Origin: Bacillota bacterium | Lineage (GTDB): Bacteria; Bacillota; Dethiobacteria; DTU022 | Reading direction: 5' to 3' | Length of the DNA: 16,129 nt | Assembly: GCA_012510625.1 (NCBI GenBank) | Contig: JAAZHP010000222.1 | Location: forward strand, 1 to 16,129 | In this document: positions 1 to 7,156 of the stretch, one piece after another | Layout of the letters: each line of letters opens with the position of its first letter | Numbering within the stretch: the stretch's first letter is position 1 | Position numbers and translations under genes: made by a program | The notes under the pieces: generated by a model | The model's input: only the letters and a program-made list of their open reading frames with translations | Told to the model about the DNA's origin: nothing | The model's database searches: none

Positions 1-16
1 CCCTATTTGCAGCCCC

Positions 17-45
17 TTGTTTTTTTCGGGAAGACAATTTATAAT
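17..45 (+). promoter_or_regulatory. Sigma-A-type promoter of the tRNA-Val gene
   Basis: A -35 box TTGTTT (17-22) and a perfect -10 box TATAAT (40-45) are separated by exactly 17 bp. Transcription would begin near 52, about 48 nt upstream of the mature tRNA, leaving a 5' leader for RNase P removal. Confidence 0.75.
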
Positions 46-99
46 AGTAGTGACAGGTTAGCGAAATAAATGTTATCGCTTTTAGCTAATGTCGCCCAT

Positions 100-174
100 G
101 CGCCTGTAGCTCAGGGGGAGAGCGCCTGCTTGACGCGCAGGAGGCCGCAGGTTCGATACCTGCCGGGCGCACCA
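100..174 (+). tRNA. tRNA-Val (anticodon GAC)
   Basis: A full cloverleaf can be folded by eye. The 7-bp acceptor stem is GCGCCUG with CGGGCGC (one U-G pair), the D stem GCUC/GAGC, the anticodon stem CCUGC/GCAGG with loop UUGACGC, and the T arm GCAGG-UUCGAUA-CCUGC. The anticodon at loop positions 34-36 is GAC, which reads the valine codons GUC and GUU. The discriminator is A and the terminal CCA is encoded (172-174). Position 37 is G, where A is more usual for valine tRNAs, but the rest of the fold is standard. It is a single-gene unit with its own promoter and hairpin terminator. Confidence 0.95.
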
Positions 175-180
175 TATTAA

Positions 181-204
181 AGAGCAGCAGGTGCTGCTCT
201 TTTT
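181..204 (+). terminator. Rho-independent terminator of the tRNA-Val gene
   Basis: AGAGCAGC (181-188) pairs with GCTGCTCT (193-200) around the loop AGGT and is followed by a T run. It lies seven bases after the tRNA CCA. Its position also argues against any translation start at 191 for the following GTPase gene. Confidence 0.88.
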
Positions 205-241
205 CATAACTGCAGGATCAATTATCCAGGGAGGGTGGGTT

Positions 242-1207
242 GTGCCGGCTAATCTAACGCCGCAGTATCATGCCGCAGAAGAGCGGTACCGCTACGCCCG
301 GACGCCCGAAGAAAAAGAGACGGCGCTGCAGGAGATGCTCGCGTTGATCCCCAAGCACAAGGGGACCGAGAAACTCCAGGCTGACATCAAAAGGCGCCTG
401 GCCCGCCTGAAAGAAGAGAAAAAAAAGAAGAAACAGGCCAAGGGTTTTGATCCCTTTGCCGTGGAGAAGGAGGGAGCGGGGCAGATTGTCCTGGCCGGTT
501 ATCCCAACTGCGGCAAATCGGCGCTGGTTGGCGCCCTCACCCGCGCCAGGGTGAAGGTAACAGAATACCCCTATGCCACCTCGCTGCCCGTTACGGGGAT
601 GATGCCCTATGAAGATACCTATGTCCAGCTTGTCGACACCCCTCCGGTGACGCCTGAAGCAATTCCGCCCGGCCTGACCGGCACCTTCAAGGCAGCCGAC
701 GCCCTTCTGATCGTCATTGATGCCGCCTCGCCGGAATGCCTGGATCAGCTGGAGGGGATGCTGCAGCTGCTCCAGGAGCGGGAAGTGATCGATCTTTCGG
801 AAGAAGGCGAGATTATCGCACCGCTGCCTTTTCTAATCGTGGCTACCAAGAGCGACCTGACGGAAAGCGAAGAAAACCTGCAGCTATTGCGCGAATTGAG
901 GCCCGATTTGCAAATTGACGCCGTCTCCTGCCATGGCCACGGGCTGGATTTGTTACGGCAGAAGCTGTTTGACATTCTGGGAGTGATCCGGATCTACGGA
1001 AAAGCCCCCGGGCGGCCACCTGATAAAGAGCGCCCCTTCATCTTAAGAAAAGGGAGCACCGTGCTCGATTTTGCGGATCTGGTGCATAAAGATTTCCCCA
1101 AAAAGCTGAAGAGCGCCCTGGTCTGGGGATCTTCCCGTTTTGACGGCCAGGCTGTGCCGCGGGATTATATTCTTGCAGATGGAGACGTGGTGGAGCTGCA
1201 GCTCTAG
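242..1207 (+). CDS. DRG/Obg-like GTPase with C-terminal TGS domain
   Basis: A 321-residue GTPase of the TRAFAC Obg/DRG class, probably ribosome- or RNA-associated. The GTG at 242 is chosen because AGGGAGG (228-234) sits 7 nt upstream; longer readings begin inside the tRNA terminator. Residues 1-75 are charged and helical, ending in a lysine-rich stretch (57-67) that could contact RNA. The G1 loop GYPNCGKS is at 86-93, G3 is DTPP (132-135, instead of the usual DTPG) and G4 is TKSD (202-205). Residues from about 250 form a TGS domain, ending in a typical ILADGDVVEL turn. The layout resembles eukaryotic and archaeal DRG proteins more than bacterial Obg, since no glycine-rich Obg fold precedes the G domain. 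Cellular role not known; family assignment is firm. Confidence 0.85.
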   Translation: MPANLTPQYHAAEERYRYARTPEEKETALQEMLALIPKHKGTEKLQADIKRRLARLKEEKKKKKQAKGFDPFAVEKEGAGQIVLAGYPNCGKSALVGALTRARVKVTEYPYATSLPVTGMMPYEDTYVQLVDTPPVTPEAIPPGLTGTFKAADALLIVIDAASPECLDQLEGMLQLLQEREVIDLSEEGEIIAPLPFLIVATKSDLTESEENLQLLRELRPDLQIDAVSCHGHGLDLLRQKLFDILGVIRIYGKAPGRPPDKERPFILRKGSTVLDFADLVHKDFPKKLKSALVWGSSRFDGQAVPRDYILADGDVVELQL

Positions 1208-1554
1208 CGGTGCTGCGGGGAGGGAATCTGGAGAAAATATCATTCTTGTTGTCTAGGCCTCTTATTTATTTGGGTCCCGCGATTTTTTGATCTCCAATGG
1301 TATGATCTAACCTCCCGATTCTTTAATCACCTGGCTTTTGGTTTCGGCATCAAAAGTCAAACCTCTACCTTGCGAATATCTGGGTTCAGGCCGCGGCCTA
1401 AGCTTTTGGGTCAGCTAATATTCGTTCAAGATGGTATATCCGCCGCTATAATATATAACAACCAGGGGCAGGGGATGGTAATTTCATATATACTCCGGAC
1501 TTTTTTGCAGGTTAATGCCGGCGCCGGTGCGAATAGAATTCTCCAGGGGGTGAA
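1208..1554. other. Intergenic region with inverted repeats, no convincing gene
   Basis: No reading frame here resembles a protein. Visible structure: a small inverted repeat CTTTTG/CAAAAG (1335-1340 and 1351-1356), a 12-bp perfect palindrome AGGCCGCGGCCT (1388-1399), and a flanking pair CGAATAT (1373-1379) and ATATTCG (1418-1424) that encloses the palindrome. A perfect -10-like TATAAT lies at 1447-1452 but has no good -35 partner. The region ends in the ribosome binding site AGGGGGTG before the ATG at 1555. Confidence 0.5.
1373..1424. repeat. Nested inverted repeat
   Basis: CGAATAT-CTG on the left pairs with CAG-(CTA bulge)-ATATTCG on the right, enclosing the 12-bp palindrome AGGCCGCGGCCT. 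It could form a cruciform or an RNA hairpin. No known family is recognised. Confidence 0.5.
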
Positions 1555-2366
1555 ATGCCATCGGCGAAGGCAGGAAACGCTGCAACCGGCTGGATGGAAA
1601 GACCTGGACCCGCTACAGCATCAGCGTATGGAGCGATCTGCGCAGGTCCGTTGCGGAGTCGCGGCTGGATCACCCGGCCGCCTTCCCCCTGGAGCTGGCC
1701 GCGCGCTGCATCGAAATCTTTACCGCTGCGCCGGGAGAAGTGGTGCTCGATCCTTTTGCCGGGACGGGGACGACTCTTCTCGCCGCCTATAATCTCGGCC
1801 GGCAGGGATTAGGCTTCGAGATCTACGAACACTACCTGGATCTCTTTGAGCGGCGGCTCCTCTCCGAAGAGGCCGCTCCGCCTGCCGGCTGCTCCTTCAA
1901 GCCCCGCCTCTACCATGACAGCGCGGTCAACCTGGGGCGCTACCTGGAGCCAAATTCGGTTGATTTTATCCTCACCTCGCCGCCCTACTGGGACATCCTT
2001 CTGGCGAAACGCTCTGCCGACCGCAGACGGCAGCGCGCCTACGGCGGTCATAAGGCCGATTTGGGCCGCACCGGCGATTATCAATCGTTCCTCAAAGGGC
2101 TGAGCGAAGTCTTTAACGAAGCGCACGCGGTATTAAAACCGGGCTGTGCCTGCGTGGTCGTGGTCATGGATCTGCGCAAGAAAAACCGCTTCTACCCCTT
2201 GCACATGGATCTCAGCGCAGCGCTGCAGCCGGTTGGCTTCCGGCTGGAAGATATCATTGTCTGGGACCGGCGCCATGAATATAATTACCTCCGCCCCCTC
2301 GGCTATCCGGCGGTGTTTCGAGTCAACAAAGTTCACGAATACCTGTTAATTTTCACCAGGCATTAA
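1555..2366 (+). CDS. N4/N6-type DNA methyltransferase, frame-disrupted near the start
   Basis: An AdoMet-dependent amino-methyltransferase acting on adenine N6 or cytosine N4 in DNA. The body is open in one frame from 1554 to 2366. Counting from 1554, it shows a WTRYSISVW segment (residue 18 on) and an HPAAFPLELAAR helix, then the AdoMet-binding LDPFAGTGTT motif (about 65) and the catalytic TSPPYW motif (about 141). That frame has no usual start codon before GTG 1740, which would cut off the conserved N-terminal part, and it is closed upstream by TGA at 1551. The only start with a good ribosome binding site (AGGGGGTG) is ATG 1555, one frame away, so the distance 1555-2366 is not a multiple of three. 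A 1-nt loss around 1558-1584, a sequencing error or slippage would explain this. No restriction enzyme gene is adjacent, so it looks like an orphan methylase. Confidence 0.82.
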
Positions 2367-2412
2367 AGCGAAAAGGGGACAGGGGAAAAGGGAAAAGCAG
2401 AAGACAAAAGAA
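2366..2412 (+). repeat. Purine-rich tract after the methylase gene
   Basis: Almost every base over 47 nt is A or G, with runs such as GGGGACAGGGGAAAAGGGAAAAG. No hairpin or terminator is apparent. It is probably low-complexity intergenic sequence. Confidence 0.45.
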
Positions 2413-2513
2413 TTAAATATTAAGAATATAATTTAGAACTTATAGCGGCCGGTTGTATTTGGAAAGCGGCCTGGGCGGAATCGTCTCTGTGTCAAATGAA
2501 AGGAGGAGCCAAC

Positions 2514-3983
2514 TTGCTTGAACATCTCGGCAGAACAATTCAAGAAGAACGTCTTCCGGCGCCTGATTACGGCGCACTCGCGGAAAAGTTTCGCAGTATA
2601 GTCGGCAGTGAGGGCGTCTCGGCAGGCGGGGCCGACCGGCTGGCCACCTGCCGCGATTACTGGCCCATGGGGACACTCTGGTTCCTGGAAGGAAAGGCCC
2701 CGGCCCTGCCGGACCTGGTGGTCTGGCCGCGCAGCAGCTCCGAGGTGGCCGCGGTACTCAAACTGGCCGCTGAGAACAACATCCCGGTAACCCCGTACGG
2801 CGAGGGCTCCGGAGCGCTCGGCGGGGCCGTTCCGCTGCAGGGCGGCATTGCGCTGGATATGAAGCGGATGAACAGGGTGTTGAAGCTGGATCGGGATAAT
2901 TTGATGGTTACTGTCGAGCCCGGCCTGAACGGTTCGCGATATGAAGAGTATCTTAACCGCCACGGTTATACAGGGGGGCATTTTCCCCAGTCACTGCGCT
3001 GCTCCACCGTGGGGGGGTGGGTGGCCTGCCGGGCGGCGGGGACATTTTCCACCCGTTACGGCAAGATCGAAGATATGGTCGTCTCTCTGGAAGCGGTGCT
3101 GCCGGACGGAAAGGTGATCCGGGGCCGCAAGCTGCCCCGCACGTCTACCGGGCCGCGGGTGGACCATCTTTTTATCGGCTCCGAAGGAACTCTCGGGGTA
3201 ATTACCGCCATCACCCTGCGGATCTGGCCTTATCCGGAAAAACGGATTTACTGCTCCTATACTTTTGAGACCATCGAGCGGGCCCTGGAGGCGATCCGCC
3301 GGCTGGTCCAGGCCGGGGCCCGTCCGGCGGTGGTGCGCCTCTACGATCCCGCCGAAACGGCGCATCATTTTCCCGACTGCGAGGCTGCGGCGGGACGGGT
3401 TATCCTGGTCCTTCTTTTCGAAGGCGACGCCGGGATTATCGCCGCCGAAGAACAGCTGGCGGCAAAACTGGCCCGCGAAGAAGGCGGACTGGCTGCGGGC
3501 CCCGAACCTGTGGAACACTGGCTGGAAACCCGCTTTAATGTCGGCCTGGCCTCGAAGCTTTTCCGGCAGGGGGCCGTGGTCGATACCATTGAAGTCTCCA
3601 CCAACTGGACCAATGCGGCGCCGCTCTACCACGCCATGCAGAAAGCGATTCTCGCAGTGGAGGGGACGGCGCTGGCTTCCGGCCACTATTCCCACGTCTA
3701 TCCCGAGGGAGCTGCGCTTTACCTGACCCTGGTCGGCTTTCCCGCGGGAGACAAGCGGGAATATTACCGGCGTCTTTGGGGCGCCGCCATGGAGAGCTGC
3801 CTGTCCCTGGGCGGCGCCATCAGCCACCACCACGGCGTCGGCCTGCACCGGGGTCTCTGGATGGCGCAGGAGCATGGAAAGGCGCTGGAGGCGCTGCGCA
3901 TGATTAAAGAGGCCTTAGATCCGCAGGGAATCATGAATCCGGGCAAGCTGGGCCTGGGGGAGGTGAAGAAATGGCCGGAATAA
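2514..3983 (+). CDS. FAD-linked oxidase, alkyl-DHAP synthase-like (GlcD/AGPS superfamily)
   Basis: A 489-residue flavoprotein of the PCMH/VAO superfamily. The TTG at 2514 is preferred: AAGGAGG (2500-2506) ends 7 nt before it, whereas ATG 2496 lies upstream of that site. Residues about 60-240 form the FAD-binding domain, with GSGALGG, GGWVACRAAGTFSTRYGKIE and GSEGTLGVIT motifs. The C-terminal oxidase cap carries VRLYDP, LLFEGD, GGLAAG, SHVYPEGAALYL and SHHHGVG. This order and the triple histidine match alkyldihydroxyacetonephosphate synthase, while glycolate/lactate oxidases typically carry GEHGIG. AGPS catalyses exchange of an acyl for an alkyl group on DHAP in ether-lipid synthesis. The next gene starts inside this one. 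A D-hydroxyacid dehydrogenase working with the Fe-S partner is the main alternative. Confidence 0.8.
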   Translation: MLEHLGRTIQEERLPAPDYGALAEKFRSIVGSEGVSAGGADRLATCRDYWPMGTLWFLEGKAPALPDLVVWPRSSSEVAAVLKLAAENNIPVTPYGEGSGALGGAVPLQGGIALDMKRMNRVLKLDRDNLMVTVEPGLNGSRYEEYLNRHGYTGGHFPQSLRCSTVGGWVACRAAGTFSTRYGKIEDMVVSLEAVLPDGKVIRGRKLPRTSTGPRVDHLFIGSEGTLGVITAITLRIWPYPEKRIYCSYTFETIERALEAIRRLVQAGARPAVVRLYDPAETAHHFPDCEAAAGRVILVLLFEGDAGIIAAEEQLAAKLAREEGGLAAGPEPVEHWLETRFNVGLASKLFRQGAVVDTIEVSTNWTNAAPLYHAMQKAILAVEGTALASGHYSHVYPEGAALYLTLVGFPAGDKREYYRRLWGAAMESCLSLGGAISHHHGVGLHRGLWMAQEHGKALEALRMIKEALDPQGIMNPGKLGLGEVKKWPE

Positions 3984-5056
3984 ACCGCGAACTGCTGCTC
4001 GATTGCGCCATCTGTCCAAACATGTGCCGCTGCGAATGCCCCGTGGACAGGGAATTCGGGCGCGAGGCTGTTTCTCCCTCCGGCAAAGCCCGCCTGGCCC
4101 ACCTGCTGCTGGAGGGGCACCTCGACTGGGATGGCGATCTCCTGGAGGCGATCTCCTCCTGCCTGGGCTGCCGCGGCTGCCGTCTGCTCTGTCCTTTTCC
4201 CGAGCTTGACCTCTGTGAAGAGCTGCTCCTGGCGCGGACGGAGGCTCGTCCCGCCGGGATGATTCTGCCCGCCGCGGTTCCTTATTTGAACAACTTGAAA
4301 AAATTCGGCAGCCCCTATGGAGCCCGCCCTGCCGCCCTGGCTTCCCCGGGGAGCCAAAACCCGGAGGTGCTCTACTTTATCAACTGCACCTCGCAGGCGA
4401 ACCACCCCCGGTCGCAGCAGATTATCCTGGAGCTGCTCGAAGCAGCCGGGGTCTCTTACCGGGTGCTTGATCAGTACTGCTGCGGCTACCCGGCGCAGAT
4501 CTGGGGTGACATGGAGTTGGCCCGTCAGCTGGCAGCGGAAAACAGCGCCCGCGCGGCGCAAAGCGGCGCCCAGCTGCTGCTGACCGATTGTCCCGAGTGC
4601 TGGCATACCTTTACCGCCAGGTACCCCGAGTGGGGCAGCGAGCTAAGCCTGCCTGTGGTTGACACGGCTACATTTTTTCTCGGACTGGTGCGGCAGGGGC
4701 GGCTCGAGCCGGGGCCTCTTGGAGAGATCGGCACGGTTGCCTACCACGATCCCTGCATCTGGGCGCGGGTGGCGGAGATATGTGCCGCGCCGCGCGAGCT
4801 GATGCAAAGCATTCCCGGGCTGGAGCTGAGAGAGGCCCAGCCTGCGGGGAGAGAGACGCGCTGCTGCGGCGGCGGCGCCATGTTCCAGTTGACCTTTCCG
4901 GAACAATCCGCCGGGATAGCCCGGCGGCGCCTGGAGGAGATGCCTCCGGCAGCGGCTCTGGTCACCTCCTGCCCCTTCTGCCGCGAGAACCTGCAGGCAG
5001 GCGGCGGAAAAGTGCTCGACCTGGCCGAACTGCTGGGCCTGGCCGTTCTCAGGTAA
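3971..5056 (+). CDS. (Fe-S)-binding CCG-domain oxidoreductase subunit (GlcF/GlpC-like)
   Basis: A 361-residue cytoplasmic iron-sulfur protein. Two [4Fe-4S] ligand sets are visible: C12-x2-C15-x3-C19-x3-C23-P, with an extra residue compared with the classic ferredoxin motif, and the regular C64-x2-C67-x2-C70-x3-C74-P. Two cysteine-rich CCG repeats follow: CCGYP near 170 with C139 and a DCPEC segment, then RCCGGGAMF near 297 with a TSCPFC segment. CCG modules bind Fe-S clusters in heterodisulfide reductase HdrB, GlcF and GlpC. The ATG overlaps the end of the flavoprotein gene by 13 nt and has GGAGGTGA just upstream, so the two are translationally coupled. The natural reading is that it carries electrons to or from the FAD oxidase. 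Confidence 0.87.
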   Translation: MAGINRELLLDCAICPNMCRCECPVDREFGREAVSPSGKARLAHLLLEGHLDWDGDLLEAISSCLGCRGCRLLCPFPELDLCEELLLARTEARPAGMILPAAVPYLNNLKKFGSPYGARPAALASPGSQNPEVLYFINCTSQANHPRSQQIILELLEAAGVSYRVLDQYCCGYPAQIWGDMELARQLAAENSARAAQSGAQLLLTDCPECWHTFTARYPEWGSELSLPVVDTATFFLGLVRQGRLEPGPLGEIGTVAYHDPCIWARVAEICAAPRELMQSIPGLELREAQPAGRETRCCGGGAMFQLTFPEQSAGIARRRLEEMPPAAALVTSCPFCRENLQAGGGKVLDLAELLGLAVLR

Positions 5057-5104
5057 AAGGCCGCATTACTGTTAACGAGAGTAACTTAAAACGGGGGTGT
5101 TAAG

Positions 5105-6028
5105 TTGAAAGATTTGAAGACCGCCGTGGTGGTCAACCCGGCTTCAGCGAACGGACTTACCGCCAGGCGCTGGCCGGAGATCGCCGGCTTGATGGAGAAT
5201 GAAGGAATTTCCTTTGACACTTTCATGACGGAGGCTCCCGAACATGCCACAGAGCTGACCCGCAGGGCGCTCCGGGACGGCTGCGACCTGGTGGTATCGG
5301 TAGGAGGCGATGGGACGCACAATGAAGTGATGAACGGATTCTTTACGCCTGAAGGCCCGCTGCGCCGGGAAGCGCAGCTCGGTTTTATCTCCATGGGCAC
5401 GGGCAGCGACCTGATCAAAACGCTGGGCATCCCCAAAGATCCCGCGGAGGCTGTAAAGCACCTTCTTGCAGCTCCGCCGCGGGCAGTTGATGTGGGCCGG
5501 CTCAGTTTTTGCAATCACCGCGGGGATCGGGAGGTACGCTATTTTGTCAATATTGCCGGCCTGGGGCTGGACGGCGACACCGTGGACCGGGTCAACCGGA
5601 CCAGCAAGGCCTTGGGCGGTTTTATCTCTTTTCTCTGGGGAACAGTTGCCAGCCTCATGCTCTACCGAAACAAGGAGATGGCCATCACCGTTGATGATCA
5701 GCCCGTGTTTGAAGGGGTGGTAACTATTGTGGCCGTAGCCAACGGCCGCTATTTCGGCGGCGGCATGTGTATCGCTCCCCATGCCGTGATGGAAGACGGA
5801 CTTTTCGATATCGTGATTTTACACAGCCTGAGCAAGTTAAACCTGCTCGCCAACCTGCCGAAGGTCTACCGGGGGGCGCACCTGGATCATCCCCAATGTA
5901 TTACTTTGCGCGGCCGGAAGGTGGCCGTTCAGACAGAAGAGGCGCTCCTGAATCTGGACGGAGAGCAGCCGGGCCGGGGGCCGGCGGAGGTAGAGCTGCT
6001 GCCCCTGGCGCTGCAGGTGAAAGCGTAA
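5105..6028 (+). CDS. YegS/DgkB-family lipid kinase (diacylglycerol kinase family)
   Basis: A 307-residue lipid kinase of the DAGK catalytic superfamily, which phosphorylates a lipid hydroxyl using a nucleoside triphosphate. Visible motifs are VVNPASANG near residue 11, the nucleotide-binding GGDGT at 67-71, GTGSD at 98-102 (GTGND in most relatives), and NIAGLGLDGD plus LNLDGE in the C-terminal beta-sandwich. The start is TTG 5105, with GGGGGTG 5 nt before it. It is the third gene of the operon, 48 nt after the Fe-S protein. Substrate is not predictable; diacylglycerol, a long-chain base or an ether glyceride are all possible. Confidence 0.88.
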   Translation: MKDLKTAVVVNPASANGLTARRWPEIAGLMENEGISFDTFMTEAPEHATELTRRALRDGCDLVVSVGGDGTHNEVMNGFFTPEGPLRREAQLGFISMGTGSDLIKTLGIPKDPAEAVKHLLAAPPRAVDVGRLSFCNHRGDREVRYFVNIAGLGLDGDTVDRVNRTSKALGGFISFLWGTVASLMLYRNKEMAITVDDQPVFEGVVTIVAVANGRYFGGGMCIAPHAVMEDGLFDIVILHSLSKLNLLANLPKVYRGAHLDHPQCITLRGRKVAVQTEEALLNLDGEQPGRGPAEVELLPLALQVKA

Positions 6029-6104
6029 CAAAAATACTTTACTTAGAGGAAGGTAGTAGATAGCGGGCACTCCTCATATAATAAAGCAGAAAGGAGGAGG
6101 CCCG

Positions 6105-7010
6105 GTGTATACCCTTTCGATCATGGTCAGGCGCTCTTGTGAACGGCTGCAGCAGAGGCTGGAGCAAAAGGGCGCTTTTTTTAACAAATTGCCCTTTCTT
6201 TACTCCTGGAGCGACTGCGGCAGCGCCGGAAAATTGCTCGTTTTTCTTCCGGATCAATCTTGCGGCGGCGCCTCCCGGGAGGCGCTCACAGAAGCAGTTG
6301 CCTCCTTAGTATCGCATTTCCTGATGGAGGATCTGACAGTTCACCTGTTGCAGGATCTGATTCGCTTTCACTATTTCTATTTCGGCAGGGAGGAGCGCGA
6401 AGAGATTCTCGCCATTGCCTGCCGCCAATTTGACAGCGTTAAGCTTAGGCGGCGCCGGGAGCTTCACCGGGAATTGATTGAGAAAAGTATCCTGGCATAC
6501 CTGAAGGGGCCGCATGATCATTTAAATATTGAAGGATTCTACAATTTCCGGCTGCACGAATGCCGCCGCGAACTGCGCCGGGTGATCGACGAAGCCGTGG
6601 AAAACCATCTTGCCGATAAGGAATACCGGGAATTTATCCGGCTGTTGAAGTATTTTTTAAGTCTGCAGCAGCCGAAGATAGAGCTGGTCCACCTCACCGC
6701 CGACCAGAAAGGGCGCGTCCGGATTACAGATCACCGCTTCAAGCAGGTCGATCCCTGTGAATGGGATGAATTTGATCTCACCGATTTTGACGATGAGAGT
6801 GATTACGAAGATATCCTTGTGAGCATGCTTGTTTCAGTGGCGCCGCGCCGGATCATGCTGCACCGGAGTGTCTTCCAGCGCTACCCCCGGGCGGTGGAGA
6901 GCCTGCGCCGCATCTTTGAAAACCGTCTCATTTACTGTGAAGACTGCAGCCACTGCCGCCGGGAGAAGGCTCCTCTTCTTACCGGCGACAAGCCGCAGCC
7001 GCTCAATTAG
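6105..7010 (+). CDS. ytxC: YtxC-family putative sporulation protein
   Basis: A 301-residue protein that resembles the YtxC family of spore formers, whose biochemical role is not established. Recognisable parts are LNIEGFYNFRLHE in the middle, the EYREFIRLLKYFLSLQQPKIELVHL helix-strand region, a strongly acidic segment (FDLTDFDDESDYED) and a C-terminal CEDCSHC cysteine cluster. No membrane segment is seen. The GTG at 6105 follows AAGGAGG (6091-6097) by 7 nt. A TATAAT at 6077-6082 could be a -10 box but lacks a clear -35. It directly precedes thrS, a common Clostridia arrangement. The stop codon lies inside the left arm of a long palindrome. Confidence 0.75.
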   Translation: MYTLSIMVRRSCERLQQRLEQKGAFFNKLPFLYSWSDCGSAGKLLVFLPDQSCGGASREALTEAVASLVSHFLMEDLTVHLLQDLIRFHYFYFGREEREEILAIACRQFDSVKLRRRRELHRELIEKSILAYLKGPHDHLNIEGFYNFRLHECRRELRRVIDEAVENHLADKEYREFIRLLKYFLSLQQPKIELVHLTADQKGRVRITDHRFKQVDPCEWDEFDLTDFDDESDYEDILVSMLVSVAPRRIMLHRSVFQRYPRAVESLRRIFENRLIYCEDCSHCRREKAPLLTGDKPQPLN

Positions 7011-7041
7011 TTAATCCGGTGCCTGGCACCGGATTAACTAA
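7007..7041. repeat. 35-bp perfect palindrome at the end of ytxC (REP-like)
   Basis: TTAGTTAATCCGGTGCC (7007-7023) and its exact reverse complement (7025-7041) flank a single T. The left arm includes the ytxC stop codon. A hairpin of about 16 bp is possible, but no T run follows directly on either strand, so it is not a classic intrinsic terminator. The GGTGCCTGGCACC core is the kind of palindrome found repeatedly between genes in some Clostridia. Confidence 0.85.
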
Positions 7042-7059
7042 AAGTCCCCCTTTTTGGCT

Positions 7060-7090
7060 CCGGCCTCTGACCTCCGCCCCCGGCCTCTGA
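7060..7090 (+). repeat. Direct repeat CCGGCCTCTGA x2
   Basis: Identical 11-mers at 7060-7070 and 7080-7090, a 20-bp period, in pyrimidine-rich sequence immediately before the thrS promoter. Two copies are too few to assign a function. Confidence 0.6.
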
Positions 7091-7092
7091 TC

Positions 7093-7121
7093 TTGACAGG
7101 GTTGGGGACAAGTCATATCAT
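7093..7121 (+). promoter_or_regulatory. Strong sigma-A promoter of thrS
   Basis: Perfect -35 TTGACA (7093-7098), 17-bp spacer, -10 TATCAT (7116-7121). Transcription would start near 7128, only about 30 nt before the start codon, leaving no room for a T-box or other leader riboregulator. Confidence 0.85.
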
Positions 7122-7156
7122 AAAGCTATCCAATTGCAGCGGGGAAGGAGGCATAC

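Noticed and set aside
1370..1792. A 140-codon open frame upstream of the methylase
   Set aside because: The product has no recognisable motif, and its 3' half overlaps the conserved methylase frame, where the conservation clearly lies.
2427..2432. TATAAT as the promoter of the flavoprotein operon
   Set aside because: The sequence 17 bp upstream (ACAAAA) does not resemble a -35 box, and the region is AT-rich, so chance is likely.
2991..3875. A 294-codon minus-strand open frame
   Set aside because: It is antisense to the FAD oxidase with its complete FAD and HHH motifs; high GC makes such long shadow frames common.
7007..7041. The palindrome after ytxC as an intrinsic terminator
   Set aside because: No T run follows the hairpin directly on either strand; kept as a repeat instead.
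7011..7156. Possible T-box leader for thrS
   Set aside because: Only about 30 nt lie between the predicted transcription start and the start codon, and no AGUA stem I or T-box sequence is present.
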